Shown here piece by piece: positions 35,957-44,319 of a stretch of DNA of 64,000 nucleotides. The stretch is taken from NCBI RefSeq assembly GCF_001623075.1, contig NZ_LMCF01000218.1, forward strand, positions 1 through 64,000, in the 5' to 3' direction. A program made the position numbers and the translations under genes. The notes beneath the pieces are model-generated. The model ran no database searches and was not told where the DNA came from. It saw only the letters and a program-made list of their open reading frames with translations. Position 1 is the first letter of the stretch; each line of letters opens with the position of its first letter. This DNA comes from Pseudovibrio sp. Ad37. GTDB lineage: Bacteria; Pseudomonadota; Alphaproteobacteria; Rhizobiales; Stappiaceae.

Positions 35957-36568
35957 CTACGGCCTCACATTCCAACTAAGCATTAACGGCTGGCCTTCGT
36001 CTGTAACATCGAACACACCATAGGCCGCTGTCTTCAGTTTCAAATCAGCACCAGCACCTTGATCAGCCAATGCTTTCAATGCAAAACGTGCAATCCCGTT
36101 ACTGGTCACTACAAGAAGGGTCTTGCCTGGGAACTTCTTGGGAGCAGATGCAAAGAACTCCTGCCAGCGTCCAATCACAGCGTGCGGGTCAATGTGCCAG
36201 CCATTCGGCGGTACACCTTCTTCTTCCCATGCACGAAGAGCATCATCACCAATCCGGGCCAGAACCTCTTCTTCAGGTCTATTTTCATCCGGGCCGTAAT
36301 CGATCTCCACCAAAAACGGCAGAACCTTCAGATCAACCTCTTCAGCCTGCGTTTTCAGTGCAATCTGCGCTGTTTGCTTGGTTCTCTGCAGCGGAGAGCA
36401 AAACGCCATATCGAAGCTCACACCCAGATCGGCAAAGTGCTCAGAGAGCTTCTCAGCCTGCCCCAGACCAGAAACACTGAGAGGCAAGTCTGTGCGGCCA
36501 CCAACACGAGTGACAACATCGCCCTTATCAAAAGTGTTGCCGTGTCTGAGAATATAAACGCGCGTCAA
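35957..36568 (-). CDS. Histidine-phosphatase superfamily protein with altered second His
   Basis: A 203-aa phosphoglycerate-mutase-like protein. The nucleophile motif LRHGNT (Arg8, His9) is intact, CSPLQRTKQTAQ supplies the second phosphate-binding Arg, and LVEIDYG carries the usual acid. The second catalytic His, normally in a SHG motif, is Asn here (VTSNGIARF, Asn157). Activity may be reduced, or this may be a variant subgroup. The start overlaps the end of kdsB by 4 bp (ATGA), giving tight coupling; a role in Kdo or nucleotide metabolism is possible but unproven. Confidence 0.82.
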   Translation of the reverse strand: MTRVYILRHGNTFDKGDVVTRVGGRTDLPLSVSGLGQAEKLSEHFADLGVSFDMAFCSPLQRTKQTAQIALKTQAEEVDLKVLPFLVEIDYGPDENRPEEEVLARIGDDALRAWEEEGVPPNGWHIDPHAVIGRWQEFFASAPKKFPGKTLLVVTSNGIARFALKALADQGAGADLKLKTAAYGVFDVTDEGQPLMLSWNVRP

Positions 36569-37389
36569 AGGCCAGTCTCCAGATGATCAAACGGGTCACC
36601 AAATTTAGCAATCAATTGTGCAGCAAGCTCCGCATCGCTTGGCGTGTCCACACCAGACATGGAAAGTTTAGGCGGCTGCACTTCTTCCGCATGAACAACC
36701 ATACCGTTTTCCAGAAAACGAAGCTGCTCAAGCCCTTCCATCTGCTCGTAATACCCAAGCCCAAGCTCATTGAAACGCTCAAGAGCATCAACGCGGTAGC
36801 CGTAAAGCCCGATATGGCGGAAGACGGGAGAAAGCTTGTCGGTCTCCCGCAGTTTGTCTTCTTTGCGAATAGCCGGAAGAATGTTCTTGGAGAACCACAG
36901 GGCCGTTCCATCATCCCTGCGCACACAAGTTGTGCCGGAGAACGGATGAGCCTTCTTGTGCTCACGGAGCTCGTCCAACCCATTCCAGTCCAACCGGATA
37001 ACAGGCGTAAACACGTCCGCATCAGGGCGCATTGCAGCAGCCTGGATCAACGCAGAAACATGCTCAGGCGGTGTAAACGGCGCATCACCCTGCAGGTTCA
37101 AAACGAACTCGGGATGCGTGCCATGCACTCTGGAAGCAGCAAGCGCCCGATCCGTACCCGATGGATGCTCCGGATCAGTCATCACAAAGGGCGCACCAAT
37201 ATGTCGGCAATGCTCGGCAACCTCTTCATGGTCCACTGCGACCACATAGTCAGAACCAGTTTGTTTCGCAGCAACACGAGCAACCTGCACAACACGCTCC
37301 AGCAAGCTGCGGCCACTGATTGGGTGCAGCGGCTTGCGCGGGAAACGAGTTGATCCAATACGCGCCGGAACGCAAATAAGGGTTCGCAT
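36565..37389 (-). CDS. kdsB: 3-deoxy-manno-octulosonate cytidylyltransferase (CMP-Kdo synthetase)
   Basis: Activates Kdo with CTP for lipopolysaccharide inner core synthesis. The 274 aa show ICVPARIGSTRFPRKPL (nucleotide loop), VVAVDHEEVAEHC, MTDPEHPSGTDRALAA and RHIGLYGYR, all typical of KdsB. The usual QGDEP is QGDAP here. It is longer than E. coli KdsB (about 248), with a C-terminal extension. It lies 29 nt after thyA and overlaps the phosphatase gene. A CMP-sugar synthetase for a related sugar is the main alternative. Confidence 0.88.
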   Translation of the reverse strand: MRTLICVPARIGSTRFPRKPLHPISGRSLLERVVQVARVAAKQTGSDYVVAVDHEEVAEHCRHIGAPFVMTDPEHPSGTDRALAASRVHGTHPEFVLNLQGDAPFTPPEHVSALIQAAAMRPDADVFTPVIRLDWNGLDELREHKKAHPFSGTTCVRRDDGTALWFSKNILPAIRKEDKLRETDKLSPVFRHIGLYGYRVDALERFNELGLGYYEQMEGLEQLRFLENGMVVHAEEVQPPKLSMSGVDTPSDAELAAQLIAKFGDPFDHLETGL

Positions 37390-37418
37390 GGGAACTCCTT
37401 TTAAAAAACCAAAGACAA

Positions 37419-38213
37419 CTAGACCGCAACAACACCTTTGATGTGTGGATGCGGGTCATAACCTTCCAAAGCAAAGTCCTCGTAGCAGAACCCGAAGATA
37501 TCCTTCACTTCTGGATTGATACGCATAACAGGCAAGGCCCGCAGCTCTCTGGAAAACTGAAGCTCAGCCTGCTCCATATGATTTGAGTAAAGATGCGCAT
37601 CACCAAGCGTATGAACAAAATCACCAGCTTCCAGATCGCAAACCTGCGCAATCATCAATGTCAGCAATGCATAAGAAGCGATGTTGAACGGAACACCCAG
37701 GAACACATCTGCCGAGCGTTGATAGAGTTGGCAGGAGAGCTTGCCGTTTGCCACGTAAAACTGGAACAGCGAATGACAAGGCGGCAGCGCCATGTCGTCA
37801 ACAAGCGCGGGGTTCCAGGCAGAAACAATCAACCGGCGGCTATCCGGGTTTGTTTTGATCTGCTGCACCACATTGGCAATCTGGTCGATAGAACTACCAT
37901 CAGGCTTAGGCCAGGAGCGCCACTGGTAACCATAAACAGGCCCCAGGTCGCCATTCTCATCTGCCCACTCATCCCAAATGCGCACCTTATTGTCTTTAAG
38001 GTACTTGATGTTGGTATCACCCGCCAAAAACCAGAGCAGCTCATAAATGATAGATCTCAGGTGTAATTTCTTGGTCGTAACAACCGGAAAGCCCTTGGAC
38101 AGATCAAACCGCATCTGATGACCAAATACAGACTTGGTGCCTGTCCCAGTGCGATCTTCCTTGACCACACCTTCATCCATGATACGGCGCATCAGCTCTA
38201 GATATTGCTGCAC
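37419..38213 (-). CDS. thyA: Thymidylate synthase
   Basis: Methylates dUMP to dTMP using methylene-tetrahydrofolate. The 264 aa match the classical ThyA length and pattern: [29 protein letters not shown], the active site [13 protein letters not shown] with Cys146, [20 protein letters not shown] and GDAHLYSNH. The first gene of the thyA-kdsB-phosphatase-dfrA run. The upstream region separates it from the tmRNA gene. Confidence 0.97.
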   Translation of the reverse strand: MQQYLELMRRIMDEGVVKEDRTGTGTKSVFGHQMRFDLSKGFPVVTTKKLHLRSIIYELLWFLAGDTNIKYLKDNKVRIWDEWADENGDLGPVYGYQWRSWPKPDGSSIDQIANVVQQIKTNPDSRRLIVSAWNPALVDDMALPPCHSLFQFYVANGKLSCQLYQRSADVFLGVPFNIASYALLTLMIAQVCDLEAGDFVHTLGDAHLYSNHMEQAELQFSRELRALPVMRINPEVKDIFGFCYEDFALEGYDPHPHIKGVVAV

Positions 38214-38519
38214 GAAGGATCATCTCCTGTTTTGCGATTCGAGTCGCGCACAGTATAGCCAATCTACCGAAAATCGCCTCTGTGCCATCTTGCATACGGG
38301 GTCTTACCCCAAGCTTCCGTCGATAAAAAGACCGGGAAAATAGCTTGAGTGCTTCCGCCTTAGTCAAATCCCAGCAAAAGCGTCATTTACAAATCTTCAA
38401 CACCACCACTTGTTCAAATTGGCCTGTGAATATGCCGCTTTGTCAACAGGTTCTCTTAGCCCTGCGACAGTAACCGATAGCTTTTGCCCTTCCATTTGCC
38501 AGTGCGTGCACCTATATTC
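38214..38519. other. Gene-free divergent region between thyA and tmRNA
   Basis: About 300 bp that should contain the thyA promoter (leftward) and the ssrA promoter (rightward). The precise 5' end of the tmRNA precursor is not visible, so part of 38440-38519 may belong to it. Confidence 0.45.
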
Positions 38520-38604
38520 CCCCTGCCAGTTCGCTGGCTACGGCAATAAATTGCGAGCGCAATAAACCATTCGGACCCGGGGGCGGTACCCGGCGCCTCC
38601 ACCA
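38520..38604 (+). ncRNA. ssrA: tmRNA acceptor piece (permuted ssrA, first half)
   Basis: In alphaproteobacteria the tmRNA gene is circularly permuted, with the tRNA-like 3' half encoded first. Here the T-arm CCGGG-GGCGGTA-CCCGG leads into the acceptor CGCCTCC, A, CCA ending at 38604. CGCCTCC pairs with GGGGGCG at the start of the second piece. A UUCG-capped hairpin (GCCAG/CTGGC, 38525-38538) lies upstream. The 5' boundary is approximate. Confidence 0.85.
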
Positions 38605-38632
38605 AAGCCCGTTGTACTCCAGCGGTCTTCGG

Positions 38633-38845
38633 GGGGGCGAAACAGGATCGACGAGGGCGTAAAGGCTTTGTTTTTGCTCGGCATGGTACCACCGTTATCG
38701 GACCAAAATGATAGTTGCAAATGACAACTACGCTATGGACAACGCTGTAGCTGCGTAATGCAGTTCCGGTAGTCCACTAAGTCCCGTTGGTTAGCACCTT
38801 CAGGCGGGGTTCGGAGGCACCTGGCAACAGAAGCCTCCACTTTAG
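38633..38845 (+). ncRNA. ssrA: tmRNA coding piece with ANDNYAMDNAVAA tag
   Basis: Begins GGGGGCGAAACAGGATCGAC, the conserved tmRNA 5' end. The resume codon GCA (38717) starts the tag frame 38717-38758, which reads ANDNYAMDNAVAA and ends TAA. The tag ends in a hydrophobic AVAA degron recognised by ClpXP. The linker between the pieces (38605-38632) is removed to give a two-piece RNA. Pseudoknot-like pairings follow, the last GGAGGC/GCCTCC (38813-38838). The 3' boundary is approximate. sspB, encoding the adaptor for this tag, follows about 115 bp downstream. Confidence 0.95.
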
Positions 38846-38959
38846 TGTTAAAAGGCTCTTTCCTTATTCTATGCCTATTCAAGGTATAGAAATAAAAGAC
38901 AGGCCTTTTTGTCGCCTCTACGCTATAGTTAGGCCGAATAAGAACGCAAAGGATGAGCG

Positions 38960-39580
38960 GTGCCGGACATGGCTGAAGATTTAATCCGCTATGACATCAT
39001 CATTCAGGACGCGTTGAGAAACGCAGTCCGAAAGATATTGGTTGAGGTCAACCGGGCAGGACTTCCCGGAGAGCACCATTTTTACATTGCCTTTGAAACC
39101 ACGGCCCCTGGCGTCAAGATTTCAAACCGCTTAAGGGAACGTTACCCGAAAGAAATGACGATCGTGCTGCAGCACCAGTTCTGGGACCTGCAGATCACTG
39201 AGCACGCTTTCGAGGTTGGTTTGTCCTTTGGTGGTGTTCCGGAGCATTTGTATGTTCCGTTCTCTGCAATCAAGGGTTTCTTCGACCCGTCTGTCCAGTT
39301 TGCTCTTGAGTTTGAGCCTGGCAAGACCGGTGAAGAACTGCCTGCAGAATTCCGCATTGCAGAACGTGATCTGGACTCTGTAGAAGAGTTCCATGCGCGT
39401 CTGGAATCGGCTGTCGAACAGGACGAAAAAGAAGAAGCTAACGCAGCAGCTTCCGAAACAGAAGAGACAGCTTCAGACTCTGAGGAAGAGAAAGAGAAAA
39501 CCGACTCTGACGAGACTTCCAAGGATGATAACGGAAGTGCGCAGGTTGTTTCTCTGGATGCTTTCCGCAAGAAGAGCTGA
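38960..39580 (+). CDS. sspB: SspB family ClpXP adaptor (alphaproteobacterial type)
   Basis: Delivers SsrA-tagged proteins to the ClpXP protease. In 206 aa, the N-terminal tag-binding domain (about 5-140) contains YDIIIQDALRNAVRKILVEV, GEHHFYIAFETTAPGVKIS, RYPKEMTIVLQHQFWDL and GGVPEHLYVPFSAIKGFFDP. A long acidic Ser/Glu/Lys tail follows, ending with QVVSLDAFRKKS, the ClpX-docking type of C-terminus. GTG 38960 has AAGGA 7 nt upstream; ATG 38969 is an alternative. It directly follows ssrA, and a DUF4169 gene and RHH_4 gene follow in the same direction. Confidence 0.93.
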   Translation: MPDMAEDLIRYDIIIQDALRNAVRKILVEVNRAGLPGEHHFYIAFETTAPGVKISNRLRERYPKEMTIVLQHQFWDLQITEHAFEVGLSFGGVPEHLYVPFSAIKGFFDPSVQFALEFEPGKTGEELPAEFRIAERDLDSVEEFHARLESAVEQDEKEEANAAASETEETASDSEEEKEKTDSDETSKDDNGSAQVVSLDAFRKKS

Positions 39581-39637
39581 TCCGTCCGATCAAGATAAGA
39601 GCGGTCGGCTCATCAACGTCATGTAATGGGTGATTGT

Positions 39638-39847
39638 ATGAGCGCGACCGTTGTTAACCTGCGTCAGGCCCGCAAACAAAAGGCCAGAGACAGCAAAGCC
39701 CAGTCCGCTGCGGAAAACCGCCGGAAGTTCGGGCGCTCAAAAGCCGAAAAGTCTCAAGAAAATGCAGAATCAGACCTGCAGACAAAACGCTTTGAAGGTC
39801 ACAAGTTGGCCTCTGTCTCTTCTTCATCACCAGCAGATAAAGAGTGA
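39638..39847 (+). CDS. DUF4169 small basic protein
   Basis: A 69-aa hydrophilic, basic protein: VVNLRQARKQKARDSKAQ, then AAENRRKFGRSKAEKSQ. This matches the DUF4169 pattern (VNLRRARK...ANRxxxGRTKAE) I recall from alphaproteobacteria. No membrane segment. ATG 39638 is chosen over ATG 39626 because it starts the conserved part. It sits between sspB and the RHH_4 gene; function unknown. Confidence 0.78.
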   Translation: MSATVVNLRQARKQKARDSKAQSAAENRRKFGRSKAEKSQENAESDLQTKRFEGHKLASVSSSSPADKE

Positions 39848-39856
39848 GGCTTTCAT

Positions 39857-40078
39857 ATGAGCCTCAAGAAACGTTCCATCACCCTACACGGACATAGAAC
39901 CAGCATCACGCTGGAGCCGGAGTTCTGGTCTGGGCTGGAAGACTTTGCGCGAAGTCAGGGTAAAAATATTACCGCGACCATCGCTTCAATTGATGATGAG
40001 CGAAACCCGGAAAACAATCTCTCAAGCTGCATCCGCGTCGCCGTGCTCAAACACTTTCAGACCCAACTGGTCAGTTAA
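39857..40078 (+). CDS. Ribbon-helix-helix (RHH_4) domain protein
   Basis: A 73-aa protein almost entirely one RHH_4 domain: KKRSITLHGHRTSITLEPEFW (the strand region), EDFARSQGKNITATIASI and NNLSSCIRVAVLKHF. Probably a dimeric DNA-binding protein. It starts 9 nt after the DUF4169 stop codon. The last 8 bp overlap the 3' end of the convergent AsmA gene. It is shorter than the RHH_4 protein at 8064. Confidence 0.85.
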   Translation: MSLKKRSITLHGHRTSITLEPEFWSGLEDFARSQGKNITATIASIDDERNPENNLSSCIRVAVLKHFQTQLVS

Positions 40079-43000
40079 CCTGCAGCAGGCGACCACCTGG
40101 CAGCTCAATGAATTTAGGCGCTCCCCGCTCATCAGTCTGCAAATCAGGCAGAGGTCCACGCAAGACCTGGTTGTCATTGCCTGCTTCAAGCACGCCAAGA
40201 TTTTTCGGGGCACCTGACTGGATGATAGGCCCAAGCAGGTCAACCTCTCCCGCTGGCACCGTCGCCTCGTTCACGCCACCAATGGTCACCGGAGCTTCCA
40301 ATGCAGGTAGACTGGATTTCGCGCGCGGTTTCGGTGGGTCAACGATTGCAACAGAGGGGCTAACGGGCTTTTTTGCAGTGGCGTCTCCGTCAAGAACTGA
40401 CCGAATACGCGCACTAAAGTCCTGTACAGTGCTCTTGTTGCTCTCAGCATCGGCCTTAGCTTGCGCTTCAGCCGCAGCTTTGGCCTCCGCAGCAGCTTTC
40501 GCCTCTGCTGCTTTCTGAGCTTCCTCAGCCCGCTTAACAGCCTCAACCGCTTTCGCCTTGCGCGCTTCTTCCTCAGCAGCCAAGCGGGCAGCAAGGGCTT
40601 TCGCCTCTTTGTCTGCCTGCGCCTGTCGCTTACGCTCAGCAGCGGTGGCAGCTTCGGCTTGCCGAGCCTTTTCCGCGTCCTCAGCAGCCTTCGCTTTTTG
40701 GGCGGCTTCCTCTTCCCGCTTTTTCTTCAGTTCATCAAGCATGCGCTCTTGCTCAGCAATCTTGCGCTGCTCTTCCTCAATGCGTTTCACATTCAGTTCA
40801 ATCGCACGAAGATTGAGGTAGGAGAGCAAAGGCCCCGTATCCAGCTTGCGCACCGGGTTTTCCAGCGGACCAGCATACAAGATAGCGACCTGAGGCTCAG
40901 CACCCGCAACCTTTTGCGCCTCATCACGGGTCTTCATGGAAACATCGCCCGTCAGCGCCCACTTCTCCAGATCAACAAGCGCAGAGCCAAACAGCGTGGT
41001 CCCGGCAGTATCAACGGAGATGTTACGCGCCCGGATCCGCCCACTGGCAATGCCCAGGGACCCATCAACCCGGTTGAACGATATAGAGCCCGCATCCAGA
41101 TGGTCCGCAAAGGTGTTTTGAATAGCAGCCTCATCCAGCTCAAGACCCGCATCAGCTGCCTTGATCACAAGGTCAAAGGCCGCTGGGTTGATCCGGCGAA
41201 TTACACCATCAGTAACGCTGAAAGTACCACCACCTGAAAGACCAGCCACAAGACCGGAGATTGTGCGTCCGCTTCCTTCAAACTCAGCAATCGCCTGCAA
41301 CTTACCTGTTGCTAAAGCGCGACCTTCATCAGTCCAGGCCAGCTCTTCAAAGTCAACATCATCCAACCGGAACCTGCCAGAAAGGCTCGCTTGTCCCTGA
41401 TCCCGCCGCAAATCAAAGGCACCAGAGAACTCACCTCCTGCAAACCGGCCAGTCCCTTCATTGATAGACAGCCGATCCGAACGTAGCCGAAGCTGACCAC
41501 TTGCGGCGTCCAGTCGGAACTCATCACTGAACAAAGCACGATCACTCTTCACATCAAGTGTCAGATCCACACCATCAGCAAGGCCTTGCCCAAGCGCCTG
41601 CGAGGACCACACAGAATCTTCCTGAAGCACACCGGCCCAAACATTGGCTCCCAGCAGCAGCTCACTCAAACTGCGCATATCAAGCTCAGACAATTCCAGC
41701 TTGCCGGAGGCTTCTAAAGGTCCACCCTTCTTCAAAGTACCTTCAAGATCACCAGACAGATCCATATTAGCCAGCTGGCCTTTCAGATCTGAGAGTTTGA
41801 AGTCCCGCCCGCGTCCTTCAAACTGACCACTCAGGTTTGCTTTGAGAGGACCGGAGTAAATTGGATAAATCTTGCCAAATGCCAGTCCATAATCCGCCAG
41901 ATCATCAGACTGCAACGCAACCTTGGCAGACCAGACAGCAGCAGACCGGTTCGGAACCCGTACGGTCCCATCGGAGAGAATCTTCAACCCAACAAGATCA
42001 CTGGAAAAACCAAAGGCCAGTTGATCGCGCGGACTGCCAGACAAGGAAAGACGAACCTCTCCCGGTTGCAGTTGCGTGATTGGGATAGCTTCAAACCCAA
42101 GCTGTCGAAGCACTTTGACGCCATCTTTGCCACCAAGCGTCATTTCCGCATAAAGGTCACCTTCTGCGAAGTCATCAATGCGGCCTTCAAAGGTACCATT
42201 CAAATCCAGATCACTGACGCCAACCTCACCAAAAAGGTTCAAGGACATATCCGTCCGCCCCTTCTCAGCATAGGCAGAAAGCTCAGCTTTAAGGCTAGCG
42301 GGTGCAAGATCCGGAGCAGCTGTTTTCAGACGCTCAATCAACGGATGGTCAGGTGCATATTCTTCCAAAACAGCAACCGCTCCAGTCAGAGACGATGCTG
42401 TCAGCGTGCCTTTGATATTCCCCTGTGGTGTCGTGCTCAGGTCATCAATGCGGCCCTTCATATCAATGTAAGCACCAGCAAAATCACGAATTTTCAGCTG
42501 CTCGATTGAAAGCGCATCCCGGCTCAGGCTCGCACTCACGGCCATGCTTTTTGCTTTCACGCCACTGGCAACAAGCTCATCTGCGTAAAGCCGTATGGAC
42601 ATATCAACCGCACTGGGTTTGATCTTCTTACCCGTAAACGCTTCCACATAACGCTGGATTTCATCCAGATTGACCCGGTCACTATCCATATCAACAGTGA
42701 TCAACGGGCTGCGATCAAGCGGATGCTCAAATGAAATCAAGCCAACACTGCGCACATCTCCAGCATCTATCCGCAAATCAGGCAGTCGCAGAGCACCGGA
42801 ACCAGCTTCAACACGACCTCTCAACGCAACAGGAGACAGACGTTTGGAAGCATCCTTCCGCTCTCCCAGCCACCAATGCCCCAGCTGATGTGGCTGACGA
42901 GAAGAAATCTCCCAGTCACCCTGATAGCCAGCAGAGCCACGCAGCTCCAGGTAACCACTGGTCTTGAAGAGGCTACGACCCGGCAACTCACCAGAGAGCT

Positions 43001-44147
43001 CATCAATCTTCCAGCCAGTGCCTGTCGATTCAAGTAAGGCACTCAGATTGGAAACAACAGAACCACCCGCCACTACAACAGGCACGGTCAGATCCATATT
43101 GCCTTTCACATCCAGCAGGGGCAGAGACTGCAAGCCGCCAGCCAGTCGCGTAAGAACGGCATCAGTTGGAACCAGCGGACGCTGTGGCCCACCACCAATC
43201 ATCCGGTCCAGATCAACCTGTTTAAACTGAGCAACAGCCTGAAATTCTGGCTCTGGACCAAAACTATAAATACCGCCACCTTCAGCGGTAATCGGGCGAT
43301 CTTCTGAGCCAAGACGCAAAGTACTCTCAGTCAGTTCCAGCCGCTCACCGTCCAGATTAAACTTACTCTTCCCGGCCCATTCCAGCGCATCAGAGCCTTC
43401 ACTGACAACAGATTGAACCTCGGCATCTCCGTAATAGGAGACCACACCGTTTTGGTGTGTCAGGAAACCATCCGTTGAGAATTGAGCCGCAACATTTGCA
43501 GGAGACACCTGCGTCTTAACTCGGATCTGACCATTGCGTTCAACACGGCCACTACCAATTTTCAGCGTGTAAGGCACGCCTTCATAAAGCATTGCGCCTT
43601 CCGCTTTGAAAGGCCCCTGCAATCCGCCAGCATAAAGTTCAAGGTTCGCATTGCCTGCGCGGCGCACTTCACCAGTCCGCGCATCAGTCAACACGACAGA
43701 CCCATTTTGAACGCTCACCCCCTCCAGAATAAGCGAGGTCGGGTCGATTTCAGAAATAACGGAACGGCGGGAGTTGGTTTGCAAAACATCAAGACGGCCA
43801 TCCTCATCAAGAGAAAGGTTAAGCTCCGGCTCGTTGAGTTTCATCTCAGTAACGTGCACTTCTCCGCGCAAAAGCGAAGGCAATTCAATACGGCCTTCAA
43901 ATCCTTTGATCGTCATCAACGGATCTTCGACAGCACCAACACGAACGTCAGAGAGTTTCACGTAGGGAGCAGGCAGCAGTTGGACATCGGTCTCACCGAG
44001 GATCGTCACCTGATGCCCCAGAACTTTCTCACCATAGCTTTCAAACAGGGAACGATAAGCTGACCAATCGATGACCAAAGGGCCAACAAGCGCGATGACC
44101 AGCGCCAAGATCAAAGTCCCACCGACGGTGATGTAAACCGAATTCAA
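40071..44147 (-). CDS. Giant AsmA family protein with TolA-like helical tail
   Basis: A 1358-aa envelope protein. It has an N-terminal TM anchor (about 7-27; LILALVIALVGPLVIDW) followed by a long periplasmic AsmA/VPS13-like beta-rich part (GHQVTILGETDVQLLPAPYVKLSDVRV typical start). The AsmA C-terminal region lies around 950-1120 (LDDVDFEELAWTDEGRALATG; LSGGGTFSVTDGVIRRIN). Residues about 1120-1235 are an Ala/Lys/Glu-rich coiled-coil segment like TolA domain II, followed by a Pro/Val-rich tail. AsmA proteins are thought to help move lipids between the membranes. A TTG start (44147) with AAGGAG 8 nt upstream is used. Confidence 0.85.
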   Translation of the reverse strand: MNSVYITVGGTLILALVIALVGPLVIDWSAYRSLFESYGEKVLGHQVTILGETDVQLLPAPYVKLSDVRVGAVEDPLMTIKGFEGRIELPSLLRGEVHVTEMKLNEPELNLSLDEDGRLDVLQTNSRRSVISEIDPTSLILEGVSVQNGSVVLTDARTGEVRRAGNANLELYAGGLQGPFKAEGAMLYEGVPYTLKIGSGRVERNGQIRVKTQVSPANVAAQFSTDGFLTHQNGVVSYYGDAEVQSVVSEGSDALEWAGKSKFNLDGERLELTESTLRLGSEDRPITAEGGGIYSFGPEPEFQAVAQFKQVDLDRMIGGGPQRPLVPTDAVLTRLAGGLQSLPLLDVKGNMDLTVPVVVAGGSVVSNLSALLESTGTGWKIDELSGELPGRSLFKTSGYLELRGSAGYQGDWEISSRQPHQLGHWWLGERKDASKRLSPVALRGRVEAGSGALRLPDLRIDAGDVRSVGLISFEHPLDRSPLITVDMDSDRVNLDEIQRYVEAFTGKKIKPSAVDMSIRLYADELVASGVKAKSMAVSASLSRDALSIEQLKIRDFAGAYIDMKGRIDDLSTTPQGNIKGTLTASSLTGAVAVLEEYAPDHPLIERLKTAAPDLAPASLKAELSAYAEKGRTDMSLNLFGEVGVSDLDLNGTFEGRIDDFAEGDLYAEMTLGGKDGVKVLRQLGFEAIPITQLQPGEVRLSLSGSPRDQLAFGFSSDLVGLKILSDGTVRVPNRSAAVWSAKVALQSDDLADYGLAFGKIYPIYSGPLKANLSGQFEGRGRDFKLSDLKGQLANMDLSGDLEGTLKKGGPLEASGKLELSELDMRSLSELLLGANVWAGVLQEDSVWSSQALGQGLADGVDLTLDVKSDRALFSDEFRLDAASGQLRLRSDRLSINEGTGRFAGGEFSGAFDLRRDQGQASLSGRFRLDDVDFEELAWTDEGRALATGKLQAIAEFEGSGRTISGLVAGLSGGGTFSVTDGVIRRINPAAFDLVIKAADAGLELDEAAIQNTFADHLDAGSISFNRVDGSLGIASGRIRARNISVDTAGTTLFGSALVDLEKWALTGDVSMKTRDEAQKVAGAEPQVAILYAGPLENPVRKLDTGPLLSYLNLRAIELNVKRIEEEQRKIAEQERMLDELKKKREEEAAQKAKAAEDAEKARQAEAATAAERKRQAQADKEAKALAARLAAEEEARKAKAVEAVKRAEEAQKAAEAKAAAEAKAAAEAQAKADAESNKSTVQDFSARIRSVLDGDATAKKPVSPSVAIVDPPKPRAKSSLPALEAPVTIGGVNEATVPAGEVDLLGPIIQSGAPKNLGVLEAGNDNQVLRGPLPDLQTDERGAPKFIELPGGRLLQVN

Positions 44148-44319
44148 CGTTAAGCTCCTTTACCCACTTCGAACCTCACGCCTTGCCGCGCTGTCCGCCT
44201 ATGAGCTGCATGCAAACACTTGTTTGTCTATGTGAATTACAGCAGGAACAAGACGACAGCAACGACTTAAGGCAATGTTTCCGAACGGATCGAAGCAAGT
44301 GCGTATTTATGGCACTTCT

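Noticed and set aside
40461-41237. 258-codon plus-strand frame
   Set aside because: Lies opposite the Ala/Lys-rich coil of the AsmA gene; low-complexity sequence on one strand creates an open frame on the other.
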